A stretch of 64,000 bases of DNA from an uncultured Tateyamaria sp. (GCF_947503045.1 NZ_CANNCF010000001.1:806001-870000), one strand, 5' to 3'. Shown: positions 36,789 to 47,338, numbered from the stretch's first letter. Notes: generated by a model from the letters alone, not told the origin. Numbers and translations are program-made.

Positions 36789-37240
36789 GTGTGGCTGTGC
36801 GAGTGGTCGTGCCCATGGGTGCGCCCATGCCCGTAGGCACCGCCCTCGGGGGTGAAAGGTTCGGTAACCTCGCGCGTTGTGGCGCCGATTTTGGCAAGCA
36901 TGTCGGCCATCACGTGGTCGCGCTGGATCAGGATGCGGGTGTCTTCGATCTGGGCTGGCGTGTGCCGGTTGCCGATATGCCAGGCGATGCGGTGGAGGGC
37001 GTCGCCTGTCACTTCGAGCAGCGGTTCGGGGGCGGCGTCGATGCGGATTTCGCTTTGCTCGGTCGTGATGAGCGCGCCGCCGTGGTTAAGCGAGGTTGTC
37101 TGGGGCAGGTCCACCAGCAGCTGGGTGCCCGACGCTAGGGTGAGCACCTTGCGCCGCAGAAAGCGGTCCTCGTAGGTGAGTTGGATGTGATCGGCGGGGG
37201 TGCCGTGGGTGTGATTGTGGTAGGTTTGGGCGGTTTGCAT
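36785..37240 (-). CDS. ureE: Urease accessory metallochaperone UreE
   Basis: A 151-residue protein with the UreE peptide-binding N-domain (LTYEDRFLRRKVLTLASGTQLLVDLP) and metal-binding C-domain (AWHIGNRHTPAQIEDTRILIQRDHVMADML). The C-terminal tail is His-rich (GHGRTHGHDHSHSHT), and the N-terminus also holds two His; both can bind nickel. ATG 37240 is chosen; an upstream frame extension is Pro/Arg-rich spurious sequence from the hairpin region. It donates nickel to UreG. Confidence 0.93.
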   Translation of the reverse strand: MQTAQTYHNHTHGTPADHIQLTYEDRFLRRKVLTLASGTQLLVDLPQTTSLNHGGALITTEQSEIRIDAAPEPLLEVTGDALHRIAWHIGNRHTPAQIEDTRILIQRDHVMADMLAKIGATTREVTEPFTPEGGAYGHGRTHGHDHSHSHT

Positions 37241-37278
37241 GGTCTTACAGTACTGAGGGCGGCCCCCGGCCGCCGGGT

Positions 37279-37377
37279 GGGGGAGAAGCCCCCGCATCGC
37301 ACCTTCGGTGCGTCCCCTTGGGGTCTCCGCCTTTGGCGGAAGGGGGCGGTCGGGGGCTGCCCGGCCTGGAGCCGGGC
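37279..37377. repeat. Cluster of GC-rich hairpins between ureC and ureE
   Basis: Within 100 bp: GGGGG/CCCCC (37279-37293), CGCACC-TTC-GGTGCG (37298-37312), TCCGCC-TTT-GGCGGA (37326-37340) and GCCCGGC-CTGGA-GCCGGGC (37359-37377). It starts 6 bp after the ureC stop. Likely a palindromic repeat unit affecting mRNA stability or partial termination. Confidence 0.6.
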
Positions 37378-37383
37378 GTGACG

Positions 37384-39144
<1,761 letters not shown>

Positions 39145-39152
39145 TGGGTCTC

Positions 39153-39470
39153 CTACTGTTGGCGCCACGCGCCAGATTTGTACTTCTCGGGTAGCTCTTC
39201 GGATGCAAGCAGCGGTTCGTCAAAGCCAAGCGCTTCGAGCTCATCAAACCAATCATCTCGCTTGCTTGGCGGGAGCTTGGTTCCGCAGAATGGGCAAAAG
39301 CTGATCAATACAACGGAAATTCCATCTGGATACATGAGTGCGAACTCATCAAAAACTGCGTTGTAGTCGAAAAAGAAATCGGGGCATTCTGGCCTAGAAT
39401 GCTCGGTGCACGTCCCGGTTAAGTCGCTCTGCATGCGCGTGCAGCAAAAACTGTTGGGTAGATCAGTCAA
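39153..39470 (-). CDS. DUF6980-like small Cys-rich protein
   Basis: 105 residues with a paired CC near the N-terminus (residues 9-10), further Cys at 21 and 29, and a CPFCGTKLP knuckle that may bind zinc. The [18 protein letters not shown] ending matches my recollection of the DUF6980 family. Its stop lies 8 bp before the ureC start, on the same strand inside the urease operon. GC content is visibly lower than in the flanking genes, suggesting recent acquisition. Function unknown. Confidence 0.75.
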   Translation of the reverse strand: MTDLPNSFCCTRMQSDLTGTCTEHSRPECPDFFFDYNAVFDEFALMYPDGISVVLISFCPFCGTKLPPSKRDDWFDELEALGFDEPLLASEELPEKYKSGAWRQQ

Positions 39471-39862
39471 ACCTCAAACACCTCATCCACCGGCACCTGC
39501 ATCGCGCTCACCAGCCCGTTGGTCTGCATCGCCATGCCGATCACGCTCAGCAACTCGCCATGCTGTTCGGAGCTCATCCCCTTGGCCTTCGCCGCCGCTG
39601 TATGAGAGTGGATGCAGTACTCGCACCCGTTCGCCACCGACACGGCGATATAGATCATTTCCTTGACCAGCGGGTCGAGGTCGCCCGGGCCCATGACGAC
39701 CTTTAGCCGCCCCCAGGTGGCGGCCAGCAGGTCCGGATCATTCGCCAGCGCCCGCCAGAAATTGTTGATGAAATCGGTGCCGCGCACCGCGCGAATGTCG
39801 TTAAAAACGGCCAGCACCTCTGCGCTGGCCGCTTCGTCACTTATGAGCGGAACGGTCGCCAC
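39467..39862 (-). CDS. Carboxymuconolactone decarboxylase / AhpD-like protein
   Basis: A 131-residue helical protein with the AhpD-type redox motif ANGCEYCIHSH (Cys80, Cys83, His87). Proteins with this CxxC-H arrangement reduce peroxides or have alkylhydroperoxidase-like activity. It overlaps the DUF6980 gene by 4 bp and directly abuts the cyclase-family gene, so all three are probably cotranscribed within the urease operon. Confidence 0.88.
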   Translation of the reverse strand: MATVPLISDEAASAEVLAVFNDIRAVRGTDFINNFWRALANDPDLLAATWGRLKVVMGPGDLDPLVKEMIYIAVSVANGCEYCIHSHTAAAKAKGMSSEQHGELLSVIGMAMQTNGLVSAMQVPVDEVFEV

Positions 39863-40687
39863 TCAGACCATCGCAAAGATACGGGCGGGGCCACCTGTGC
39901 CGCCCACATGGTTGGGCGCGCCCACGACCAGCGTGGCTCCGGCGGCAGGCACCTGATCCAGCCCGGCAAGGTTTTCGATCCCGTAGCGCCCGGCGGGCAG
40001 CCACGCGTAATGCGTCGCGAAATCGGGCGACGGGCCGTGATCGAGCGACAGCGTGTCGACGGCCATGGCCGCGGCAGTGGTTTCCTCAAGCAGCATCTGC
40101 GTGGCCTCGATATGAAAACCGGGGAAGTGTTTCACGTCGTTGGCATCATTGCCCACATAGGCCGCCGCATCGCCTGACTTGGCCGCCCAGCCCGAATGCA
40201 TCGCGATGCAGGCTTTGTCGGGGATGTCGCCATGGGCCGCGATCCACGCCTTGAGGTCATCCGGTGTCACCTGCGCGTCAGGATCATTGGCGGCCTTTTC
40301 GTGGATGTGGATCACGCAAAGCGGGATCACCAGATCGGACACCGGGATTTCATCCACCGACGTGCCATCTGCGGAAAAGTGCAGTGGGGCGTCGATATGG
40401 GTGGCGGTGTGTTCGTTGATGGTGAGGTTCATCAGATTGAACCCGTGTTCGGCAAAGTTGAAGGATTGCTCCATCGAGATGCCGGGCACGCCAAAGAAGG
40501 TGGGGAAATCGGGGCTGAGCTTGTGGCTCATGTCCACGACCGCGCCGTGCCCGTCGGCCATGGCAGCAGGCGCACTGATCACGCCACCCACGGCTGCCGC
40601 CGCACTGACCGCCGCAGTTTTCCGGAAAAAGTCACGGCGCGACAGCATCCTGTCTTTCACCGCGTTCATCACACATGCATCACACAT
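39863..40687 (-). CDS. Cyclase-family (PF04199) metal-dependent hydrolase with Tat signal
   Basis: About 274 residues. The N-terminus contains a twin-arginine motif (LSRRDFFRKTAAVSAAAAVGG) after a 15-residue lead with two Cys. The mature domain has the cyclase/kynurenine-formamidase metal motif HTATHIDAPLH (93-103) and a later YGIENLAGLDQVPAAGATLVVG segment. ATG 40687 follows GGGAGG. Relatives hydrolyse N-formylkynurenine, isatin or cyclic amides. Sitting between ureB and ureC, it may act on a nitrogen-containing metabolite in the periplasm (inference). Confidence 0.85.
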   Translation of the reverse strand: MCDACVMNAVKDRMLSRRDFFRKTAAVSAAAAVGGVISAPAAMADGHGAVVDMSHKLSPDFPTFFGVPGISMEQSFNFAEHGFNLMNLTINEHTATHIDAPLHFSADGTSVDEIPVSDLVIPLCVIHIHEKAANDPDAQVTPDDLKAWIAAHGDIPDKACIAMHSGWAAKSGDAAAYVGNDANDVKHFPGFHIEATQMLLEETTAAAMAVDTLSLDHGPSPDFATHYAWLPAGRYGIENLAGLDQVPAAGATLVVGAPNHVGGTGGPARIFAMV

Positions 40688-40717
40688 TGTCGGGTCCTCC
40701 CTTTGGGGTTGTCTCAA

Positions 40718-41023
40718 TCACAGATCACCCATGACCTGCTGATTGAAACCATACACGCGCCGCGCGCCACCGATAGGGATCAGTTGCACATCGCGCGCCT
40801 GTCCGGGTTCAAACCGCACCGCCGTGCCCGCCGCAATGTCCAGCCGCATGCCGCGCGCGGCGTCCCGGTCAAAGTCGAGCGCCGCGTTGGCCTCGCCAAA
40901 GTGATAGTGGCTGCCCACCTGCACGGGCCGGTCGCCGGTATTGGCCACATGCAGGGTGATGGCCTTGGCCTCTGCATTGAGGGTGATCGACCCGGATGCA
41001 GGGATGATTTCACCTGGGATCAT
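40718..41023 (-). CDS. ureB: Urease beta subunit UreB
   Basis: 101 residues, the normal size, with [13 protein letters not shown] at the start, then [28 protein letters not shown] and [13 protein letters not shown] 41023 is chosen over an in-frame ATG 7 codons upstream because it starts the conserved sequence. It assembles with UreA and UreC. Confidence 0.95.
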   Translation of the reverse strand: MIPGEIIPASGSITLNAEAKAITLHVANTGDRPVQVGSHYHFGEANAALDFDRDAARGMRLDIAAGTAVRFEPGQARDVQLIPIGGARRVYGFNQQVMGDL

Positions 41024-41039
41024 GGGCGCGGCTCCTGTC

Positions 41040-41062
41040 TTCATTGTTCCAGAAAATATGCA
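41040..41062. repeat. Half copy of the dispersed inverted-repeat element
   Basis: TTCATTGTTCC-AGAAAATATGCAT, closely matching the right arm of the elements at 6625-6646 and 44133-44154, but without the facing left arm. It sits in the ureA-ureB gap. Confidence 0.6.
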
Positions 41063-41065
41063 TAT

Positions 41066-41368
41066 TCAACGGATCGGATTGTGCACGGTCACAAGTTTTG
41101 TGCCGTCCGGGAACGTCGCCTCGACCTGCACGTCATGGATCATCTCGGCGACCCCTTCCATGCATTGATCGCGGCGCAGGACCTCGGCGCCGGCCTCCAT
41201 CATGTGGGCCACCGAATGGCCGTCCCGGGCGCCTTCGACCACGGCGTCGGTGATCAGCGCAATCGCCTCGGGGTGGTTCAGCTTGACCCCCCGCGCCAGC
41301 CGCTTGCGCGCCACCTCGGCGGCCATGGAAATCAGCAATTTGTCTTTTTCACGGGGGGTGAGTTGCAT
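41066..41368 (-). CDS. ureA: Urease gamma subunit UreA
   Basis: 100 residues, the usual length: [50 protein letters not shown] with the family VAHMMEAG and [13 protein letters not shown] ends. Small structural subunit of the (UreABC)3 enzyme. It starts 3 bp after the ureD stop. Confidence 0.97.
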   Translation of the reverse strand: MQLTPREKDKLLISMAAEVARKRLARGVKLNHPEAIALITDAVVEGARDGHSVAHMMEAGAEVLRRDQCMEGVAEMIHDVQVEATFPDGTKLVTVHNPIR

Positions 41369-41371
41369 GTC

Positions 41372-42202
41372 TCAAAGTCTCCAGCAGAGTGGCATGTCGC
41401 TGTGCGTCAGGTGGTCAAGAATGGGCAGAAGATGGCGACGCAGGTGATAGCCCGAGGGCGCAAGCAGGCGCAGCACCAGCACATCGCGCGCCAGCAGGCT
41501 GGTCCCGCCGGTTTCGGGCAACAGCGCGCGGATCGGATCAAGCCGGGCCTCGGCGTCCGGGGCCACATAGGTGAGGGAGACCATCGCACCCGCTCCATCG
41601 CCCGAGGCGGCATGGGCCATTTGCGCGGTGATGTCACCGCTCAGCGTCCAGCCGTCCTGCACCAGCGGCGCGCCGTCGCGCCGGATGCTGATGCGGTCGC
41701 TGATGCGGCCCTGCACCTGTGCCTCGCCCATGGCCAGGCGGCCGAGGCAAATGGGCTCAACGATCAGCGCGCGCCCCGTGCCGGTGATGTCGCAACTCAG
41801 CCGTCGTTCCAGCGCGCAGCCGTCAAAGACCAGCGTTTCCTGCGGCAACCACCACAGGCTCGCACCATTCGCGACGCGCAAGGTGGTGCTGACCCGTCCA
41901 ACCTCACCCGGCTGGGCGCGGTAGGCCCGTTCACAGGCTTGCGTGGTCAGCGTCAGATGCGTGCCCGCCCCGGCCTCGGCCTCGTATTGAAACCGGTCCC
42001 CTCCCGTCACACCTCCGGACGTGTTCAGCAGGACAGCCGTCAACCCGGTATTGGCGCGGGGAAAGACGGCCTTGGCCGCCCCTTGCTGATAGAGCCCGTC
42101 CAGCACCGACCGCCCGTTGAGCGCCTTGGTCGACAGCCGCACCGACCCTATGGCCCGCGGCTGTGCGGGCAAAGGGGGTGAAAGAGGCATGTGCGCAGTC
42201 AT
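41372..42202 (-). CDS. ureD: Urease accessory protein UreD
   Basis: About 276 residues with UreD landmarks: KAVFPR near the start, LLNTSGGVTGGDRFQYE, LTTQACERAYR, LWWLPQETLVFDGCALERRL and a closing PSGYHLRRHLLPILDHL. UreD is the scaffold that docks UreF-UreG on apo-urease. The start is uncertain: 42202 is proposed, 42190 and 42241 are alternatives. First gene of the urease operon. Confidence 0.92.
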   Translation of the reverse strand: MTAHMPLSPPLPAQPRAIGSVRLSTKALNGRSVLDGLYQQGAAKAVFPRANTGLTAVLLNTSGGVTGGDRFQYEAEAGAGTHLTLTTQACERAYRAQPGEVGRVSTTLRVANGASLWWLPQETLVFDGCALERRLSCDITGTGRALIVEPICLGRLAMGEAQVQGRISDRISIRRDGAPLVQDGWTLSGDITAQMAHAASGDGAGAMVSLTYVAPDAEARLDPIRALLPETGGTSLLARDVLVLRLLAPSGYHLRRHLLPILDHLTHSDMPLCWRL

Positions 42203-42296
42203 CTGGGGTCTCATCGGCAACGGTTCAGCCGATATGAACACCCTGTGCGGCCAGGGGCCAGTCTCAGGTCCGATATGCGATCAGCACAAAGGCAAA

Positions 42297-42315
42297 GCGC
42301 CTAAATTTTAGGCGC
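42297..42315. other. 19-bp palindrome spanning the cobF stop codon
   Basis: GCGCCTAAA-T-TTTAGGCGC, perfect 9-bp arms. The cobF TAA is part of the symmetric sequence. It lies between cobF and ureD and may be a terminator stem or a protein-binding site for the ureD promoter. Confidence 0.5.
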
Positions 42316-43042
42316 GACGGCGCAAAAGATAGGTGTCCATGATCCAGCCATGGGCGGCGCGCGCCGCGGCCCGGCGGGCGATGATGCGGGCGCTGACATC
42401 TGCAAGCCGTCCGGCCTCGAGGATCTGTTCGGGCATGCCCAGATAGGCGCCCCACCATATATCAAACCCCGCGCCGTCCAGTGTCTGAAAGGTGCATTCG
42501 CCATCCAGCATCACCACCATCGTCTCGCATTCGACAGGCCAGCCGTGATCGCGCAGCCGCCGCCCGGTCGAGATTGTGACCGGTGCGTTCAGCGTGTTGA
42601 GGGGGATGGAATGAGCTGCGGTCAGGGCCTGTACCGATGTGATGCCCGCCACCACATGCAGCCGGGGGGCGGGGTTCAGCCGCGCGGCGATGCGCAAGGT
42701 GCTGTCATAAAGCGACGGGTCGCCCCAGACCAGCAAGGCAACGCCGCGCGCACCGGGGTGCGTGGCGATGGTGGCGCCCCAGATGCGCGCAATCTCGTCA
42801 TGCCAGGCATCGACGCGGGCCAGATAGGGCAGGCTGTCATTGCGCACCGGCATATCAAAAAACGCGATTTTGGCATCATCCCGAACGCCTTCGATGATCT
42901 GTGTGCGCAGGTCGGCCAGGTCGGATTTGCCGGGCTTGTGGGGCACCAGAAATAGATCCGCCTCGGCAATGGCGCGCCGCGCCTCTCCCGTCAGGTGGTC
43001 GGGATTGCCGGTGCCGATGCCAATCAGGTGCAGGTCGATCAT
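42308..43042 (-). CDS. cobF: Precorrin-6A synthase (deacetylating) CobF
   Basis: A 244-residue tetrapyrrole methyltransferase: IGIGTGNPDHLT, VPHKPGKSDLADLRTQII and VWGDPSLYDSTLRIA mark the CobF group. It methylates C1 and removes the acetyl group of precorrin-5 in the aerobic cobalamin route; its presence marks the oxygen-dependent pathway. ATG 43042 is chosen at the conserved start. It follows the CbiM-like gene by 62 bp and probably shares its riboswitch. Confidence 0.93.
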   Translation of the reverse strand: MIDLHLIGIGTGNPDHLTGEARRAIAEADLFLVPHKPGKSDLADLRTQIIEGVRDDAKIAFFDMPVRNDSLPYLARVDAWHDEIARIWGATIATHPGARGVALLVWGDPSLYDSTLRIAARLNPAPRLHVVAGITSVQALTAAHSIPLNTLNAPVTISTGRRLRDHGWPVECETMVVMLDGECTFQTLDGAGFDIWWGAYLGMPEQILEAGRLADVSARIIARRAAARAAHGWIMDTYLLRRRA

Positions 43043-43104
43043 GGTCTTACTCACGAAAAAGGGCCGCGCGGGATGGCGCAGCCCTTGGTGTCATGTGATC
43101 GCGC

Positions 43105-43782
43105 TCAGGCGGCGTTGAACAGACGGTGTGTGAACAGGTTGCCGGTCTTCCAGTTGCGCGCGCCCTTGGCGGCGGCGAGAATGGCAAGGTCAGCCAGTGG
43201 CTCGATCAGCACAACCAGCGCATAGGCGGCACCGAAGGTCAGCACGGACTGGATGTTTTCAGCGCCAACGCCCTGACCGTAGATCGCCCAGAACGCGACC
43301 CATGCGATGATGCCGCCCTGATAGACGGCGGACATCTTGAGCACCTGCGCATAGTCGAGATCCACATAGGCCCGTGCTTGCGGAACGATCCGCTTGGCCA
43401 GCGCATGCAGTGCAAAGAGCGGGAAGAGCAGCGTGGTCATGTTCACAAAGAACATCGGCAGATCGGTCGGGGCAAAGAAGGTGCCCTGCAGCAAAAGGCC
43501 AAGGACAAGTCCGGCCGCCGCCGCTCCCGCGCCGAGCAGAAGGAACAGCGTGGTGCCGAGGATGAAGTGCACTTCGGAGATGCCGGCCGAGAAATGCGGC
43601 AGCACTTCGAAAAAGACGAATGTGCCGATGGTGGCAAGCGCTGCGCGGACCACAAAGGCCGGGACATTGGCGAATTTCAGGTCATTTGCGGCCAATTTCA
43701 GCGAGTAGCCTGCCGCAGCTGCGGCCGACCCGTAGGCAAAGGCCATTTTTGCGCCATCCACGACGCCTGGTTCGATATGCAT
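43105..43782 (-). CDS. CbiM-like energy-coupling-factor permease (probable cobalt uptake)
   Basis: A 225-residue membrane protein with a Met-His start (MHIEPGVVDGAK), as in CbiM proteins where the N-terminal Met1-His2 binds Co2+. About six helices, with EVHFILGTTLFLLLGAGAAAAGLVLGLLLQG and NMTTLLFPLFALHALAKRIV. ATG 43782 is preceded by GGAGAGAG. It lies directly downstream of a cobalamin riboswitch and upstream of cobF, which supports cobalt uptake. No ATPase or T-component gene is adjacent. Confidence 0.8.
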   Translation of the reverse strand: MHIEPGVVDGAKMAFAYGSAAAAAGYSLKLAANDLKFANVPAFVVRAALATIGTFVFFEVLPHFSAGISEVHFILGTTLFLLLGAGAAAAGLVLGLLLQGTFFAPTDLPMFFVNMTTLLFPLFALHALAKRIVPQARAYVDLDYAQVLKMSAVYQGGIIAWVAFWAIYGQGVGAENIQSVLTFGAAYALVVLIEPLADLAILAAAKGARNWKTGNLFTHRLFNAA

Positions 43783-43847
43783 TTCGTCTCTCTCCTTGCC
43801 ACCCGCCCGGCGGCATTTTGACCGGTCGCCCGGCCTGTTACATTTGC

Positions 43848-44010
43848 GATGGCAGGTCTCCTGACTTGCGGGTCGCTGCGGGGCCGAACCTTCCCAGCCC
43901 TCTTTCGGGGGCCAGTGGCATTTGCCGGGCCGCTCGCCGGTCACAGTTGCGGGGGCAGTCCGGGATTTTCACCCGGGTTCCCTTTTCAGACCTCTTGCGA
44001 GGCCACCATC
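43848..44010 (-). promoter_or_regulatory. Cobalamin riboswitch 1
   Basis: On the minus strand: the B12 box AAGTCAGGAGACCTGCC (complement of 43851-43867), the conserved GCCACTG core (complement of 43913-43919), GACCGGCGAGCGGCCCGGC and the 5' AAAAGGGAACCCGGGTGAAAATCCCGG helix. It leads the CbiM-like/cobF operon and should switch it off when adenosylcobalamin is high. Confidence 0.93.
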
Positions 44011-44089
44011 ACGGACAGGTTTACATTGATTCCGAGGTCGAACAAGTCCGGATGCGGCATTTGGCGACGCGGAATGGCCAGTGTAGCTG

Positions 44090-44154
44090 TGCATATTTGC
44101 AGAACAATGAAGGCAGAAGCAGCACCTTTGACTTCATTGTTCCAAAAATATGCA
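44090..44154. repeat. Dispersed inverted-repeat element, copy 2
   Basis: Arms 44090-44111 and 44133-44154; the right arm is identical to that of copy 1 (6625-6646) and the left arm differs at one base. The loop is 21 nt and differs from copy 1. It begins 3 bp after the cobA stop and separates it from the riboswitch 1 leader; probable terminator. Confidence 0.75.
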
Positions 44155-44156
44155 AA

Positions 44157-44876
44157 TCAGCCCTCCGCCAGCGCGCCGTAGAGGATCAGCGCGGGCGCGT
44201 CGCTGACAGCTTTGGCCAGTCGGGCGGCCAGGGTGGCCACGGTCAGCCGGTGCAGGGCCTGCGCGGGTGTGCTGACCCCTTCGGCCAGCAGGGCGGGGGT
44301 GTCGCCGGGCAGGCCTGCCTCGATCAGCATTTGCGCGAAATCGGGGAAGGTGCGCTGGCCCATGAACACCACCGTCGTTGCCTGTGCATCGGCAAGCGCG
44401 GCCATGTTGAGGTCTTGGGGCAGGGCGCCGCGCACGTCGTGGCCGGTCACAAACTGCACCCGCCGTGCGGTCAATCGCCGGGTCAGCGGGATACCCGCCG
44501 CCGCTGCCGCCGCGCAGGCCGAGGGTACGCCGGGGACAATTTCATAAGCGATTCCAGCGGCTTTGAGCGCATCGAGCTCTTCCTCAAGCCGCCCGAAGGT
44601 GCCGCCATCGCCGGATTTCAGCCGCACGATCCGCTGCCCGGTCCGGGCATAGTCCACCAGCAACTGGCTGACATGGTTCTGTTTGGGCGAAGGGCGGCCC
44701 GCCCGCTTGCCCACGCCCACAAGGTCTGCGCCGCTGCGCGCATGGGTCAGGATGGGTCCCGCGCTCAGGTCGTCAAACAGCACCGCGTCCGCCCGCTTCA
44801 AACGGTCCACCGCCTTGAGCGTCAGCAGTTCCGGATCGCCGGGGCCGGAGCCGACAAAGCTGACAAAACCGCTCAT
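44157..44876 (-). CDS. cobA: Uroporphyrinogen-III C-methyltransferase CobA
   Basis: A 239-residue SUMT: FVGSGPGDPELLTLKAVDRL, YDDL-type ADAVLFDDLS, VGKRAGRPSPKQ, RLKSGDGGTFGRLEEE, and YEIVPGVPSACAAAAAAGIPLTRR. It adds methyls at C2 and C7 of uroporphyrinogen III to give precorrin-2. ATG 44876 is chosen where homology begins; it overlaps the end of cobB (ATGA). Last gene of the leftward cobL-E-M-B-A operon. Confidence 0.95.
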   Translation of the reverse strand: MSGFVSFVGSGPGDPELLTLKAVDRLKRADAVLFDDLSAGPILTHARSGADLVGVGKRAGRPSPKQNHVSQLLVDYARTGQRIVRLKSGDGGTFGRLEEELDALKAAGIAYEIVPGVPSACAAAAAAGIPLTRRLTARRVQFVTGHDVRGALPQDLNMAALADAQATTVVFMGQRTFPDFAQMLIEAGLPGDTPALLAEGVSTPAQALHRLTVATLAARLAKAVSDAPALILYGALAEG

Positions 44877-46186
44877 GCGCCTTCTCCGGTGATGAGATGA
44901 AAGAAAGTGCCGGTGACATTGGCGCGCCACGACCCGCTTTGGGCAGCGGCGTTGCCGTCGGCGTCATAGACGGCGGCCAGCGGCGCGTCAGGTTGGTCGA
45001 GGATGGATGAGTAGTGGAATTCGTGCCCCCGCAAGGCCGCCCCTGCCGCAAAGCCGGGCATGGCATGTTCCAGCACGGCGCGGCGATAGCCGAGGTTAAA
45101 TTTGCGCTTTTCGTAGGAGGTGACGAGGCCGAGCAGACCGGCCATCTCGTGGCGCGCGCCGTCCTTGTCGATCAGGGCCGCTCCCAGCGCCATGTAGCCG
45201 CCGCACTCGCCGTGCACCGGTTTTGTGTCGGCGTGTTTGCGCAGGCCCGCCTTGAAGGTGCTGGCCGCCGCCAGAGTGCCAGCATGCAATTCGGGATAGC
45301 CGCCGGGCAGCCAGACGAGGTCCGCACGTGCGTCCGGGGCCTCATCAGCGAGGGGGGAGAAGGGCAGGATCTCGGCCCCGGCTGCCCGCCAGCCGGTCAG
45401 AAGGTGCGGATATGTAAAGGAAAACGCCGCATCCCGCGCCAGCGCAATGCGCTGGGCCGGAGGCCTTGGCAGGGGGCCGGTGGGCAGCGCAGCCCCGGCC
45501 CGTGCGGCCTGTTTCAATGCGTCCAGATCGACGTTTTCGCGCAGGAAATCTGCATAGCCTGCGATGGCGGCCTCGAGATCGGGATGTTCGACCGCCTGAA
45601 TGAGGCCAAGGTGGCGTTCGGGCAGTTTGAGGTCACCACGACGGGGCAGGGAGCCGAGGACGGTGACCCCGGCCTGCTCCATCCCGACGCGCGTCAACCG
45701 CTCGTGGCGCGGACTTGCGATCCGGTTCAGGATCACACCGGCAAAGGGCAGATCGGGGTTGTACATTTTGAACCCAAGTGCTGTGGCCGCCGCTGATTGC
45801 GCCTGCCCGCCCACATCGATCACCAGCACGACGGGCCAGCCCATGGCTGCGGCGGTTTCCGCGCTTGAGCCGAACCCGGATTGCCCGCGTGTTGCGACCC
45901 CGTCAAAGAGGCCCATCGACCCTTCGGCCACGCAAATGTCGGCGCCCTCGCGCTGTGCTGCGATCCCGCCCAAAAGTGCGCCATCCATCGCCCATGTGTC
46001 GAAGTTGAACGAGGGTCGCCCGGCTGCCGCCAGATGAAAGGCCGGATCGATATAGTCGGGCCCGGATTTGTAGGGTTGGACGGTCATGCCGTCATCGCGC
46101 AGTGCGCGCAACAGGCCCAGCATCACCGTGGTCTTGCCGGTGCCCGAGGCCGGGGCCGAAATCATCAGGCCGGGGGGGTTAGTCAT
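44873..46186 (-). CDS. cobB: Hydrogenobyrinic/cobyrinic acid a,c-diamide synthase CobB
   Basis: A 437-residue glutamine amidotransferase-type synthetase: P-loop [42 protein letters not shown] in the synthetase half; [13 protein letters not shown] and the glutaminase nucleophile in [11 protein letters not shown] in the C-terminal half. It amidates the a and c side chains of hydrogenobyrinate with ATP and glutamine. Two adjacent ATGs (46189, 46186) overlap the end of cobM. Confidence 0.94.
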   Translation of the reverse strand: MTNPPGLMISAPASGTGKTTVMLGLLRALRDDGMTVQPYKSGPDYIDPAFHLAAAGRPSFNFDTWAMDGALLGGIAAQREGADICVAEGSMGLFDGVATRGQSGFGSSAETAAAMGWPVVLVIDVGGQAQSAAATALGFKMYNPDLPFAGVILNRIASPRHERLTRVGMEQAGVTVLGSLPRRGDLKLPERHLGLIQAVEHPDLEAAIAGYADFLRENVDLDALKQAARAGAALPTGPLPRPPAQRIALARDAAFSFTYPHLLTGWRAAGAEILPFSPLADEAPDARADLVWLPGGYPELHAGTLAAASTFKAGLRKHADTKPVHGECGGYMALGAALIDKDGARHEMAGLLGLVTSYEKRKFNLGYRRAVLEHAMPGFAAGAALRGHEFHYSSILDQPDAPLAAVYDADGNAAAQSGSWRANVTGTFFHLITGEGA

Positions 46187-46973
46187 CATTGTGGCTCCAG
46201 CTGGCCCATGGGCTTTCGGCGCTTTGCGGGCGGTAGCGGCGGTCGTAATCGGGGGCGTAAAGGCAGCTTTCGTCGAACTCTTCGGCCCCAATGGCGCGGC
46301 CCACGAGGATGAGGGCGGTGCGCGAGATATTGTCGGTCATCGCCTCGGCCAATGTGGAGAGCGTGGCGTGGATCACCTGCTGGTCGGGCCAGCTGGCGCG
46401 GTAGACAACCGCCACGGGGCAGTCAGCGCCGTAGGCCGGGGTGAGGTCGGTGATCACCTGGGTGAGGTTGCCGATGGACAGGTGGATCGCCAGTGTTGCG
46501 CCGGTGGCCGCAAAGTTGGTCAGCGTCTCGCCCGGCGGCATCGACGAGGCACGCCCCGGCGTGCGCGTCAGCACCAAGGACTGGGCGACACCGGGCAGGG
46601 TCAGCTCTGCCCCGAGCGCGGCGGCGGCGGCGCTGAACGAAGGCACGCCGGGGGTGACGGAGAACGGGATGCCCGCCGCCTTGAGCCGTCGCAACTGTTC
46701 ACCCATGGCCGACCAGACCGACAGGTCACCCGAATGCAGGCGCGCGATGTCCTGTCCCCTGGCGTGGGCGGCGCTGATTTCTTCCATGATCTGGTCGAGG
46801 TCCATGGCGGCGGTGTTCACCACCCGCGCATCGGGCGGGCAATGGCCCAGGATCGCCTCCGGCACCAGCGATCCGGCATAAAGGCAGACCGGGCTGGCCG
46901 CGATCAGATCGCGCCCGCGCAAGGTCAGCAGGTCAGGCGCGCCGGGGCCAGCGCCGATGAAATGGACAGTCAT
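46179..46973 (-). CDS. cobM: Precorrin-4 C11-methyltransferase CobM
   Basis: A 264-residue methyltransferase: [78 protein letters not shown] and the [10 protein letters not shown] segment typical of CobM/CbiF. It methylates C11 of precorrin-4. ATG 46973 overlaps the cobE stop. Confidence 0.95.
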   Translation of the reverse strand: MTVHFIGAGPGAPDLLTLRGRDLIAASPVCLYAGSLVPEAILGHCPPDARVVNTAAMDLDQIMEEISAAHARGQDIARLHSGDLSVWSAMGEQLRRLKAAGIPFSVTPGVPSFSAAAAALGAELTLPGVAQSLVLTRTPGRASSMPPGETLTNFAATGATLAIHLSIGNLTQVITDLTPAYGADCPVAVVYRASWPDQQVIHATLSTLAEAMTDNISRTALILVGRAIGAEEFDESCLYAPDYDRRYRPQSAESPWASWSHNDD

Positions 46974-47338
46974 GTGTCGGCTCCTTTGGCGATGGCGCAG
47001 GTGGCCATGCGGTCCTTTGAGATATGGCGTGTGCACAGCAGCGTAGCACCGGGGCCTGCGGCGGCCAGCGCGGCGGCCTCAGCCACGGACCCGGTGCGGC
47101 GCAACAGGCGGCTGAGAGGGGATTGGGTGGCGGTCTGGGCTGCCTCCAGCTTGCTGGACGTGATGGCCATGATCATCACCCGCATCTCCTTGGACAGATC
47201 GAGCAGGGCGGGTTGCATTGCCTTGTCCCACGGGGCGGCCATCAGCGTCACCTCGTCCTTGTATCCGGTCGCCGCAAGCGCGGCGGCGAGGCTGTCTGCC
47301 GTGGCGCGGCTGGTGAATCCAAAGCCTGCGACGATCAT
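46970..47338 (-). CDS. cobE: Cobalamin biosynthesis protein CobE (CbiG C-terminal type)
   Basis: A 122-residue protein resembling the C-terminal domain of Cbi[48 protein letters not shown] and a terminal [14 protein letters not shown]. The exact role of CobE in the aerobic pathway is not settled; it may stabilise an early precorrin. Embedded between cobL and cobM with overlaps at both ends. Confidence 0.88.
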   Translation of the reverse strand: MIVAGFGFTSRATADSLAAALAATGYKDEVTLMAAPWDKAMQPALLDLSKEMRVMIMAITSSKLEAAQTATQSPLSRLLRRTGSVAEAAALAAAGPGATLLCTRHISKDRMATCAIAKGADT

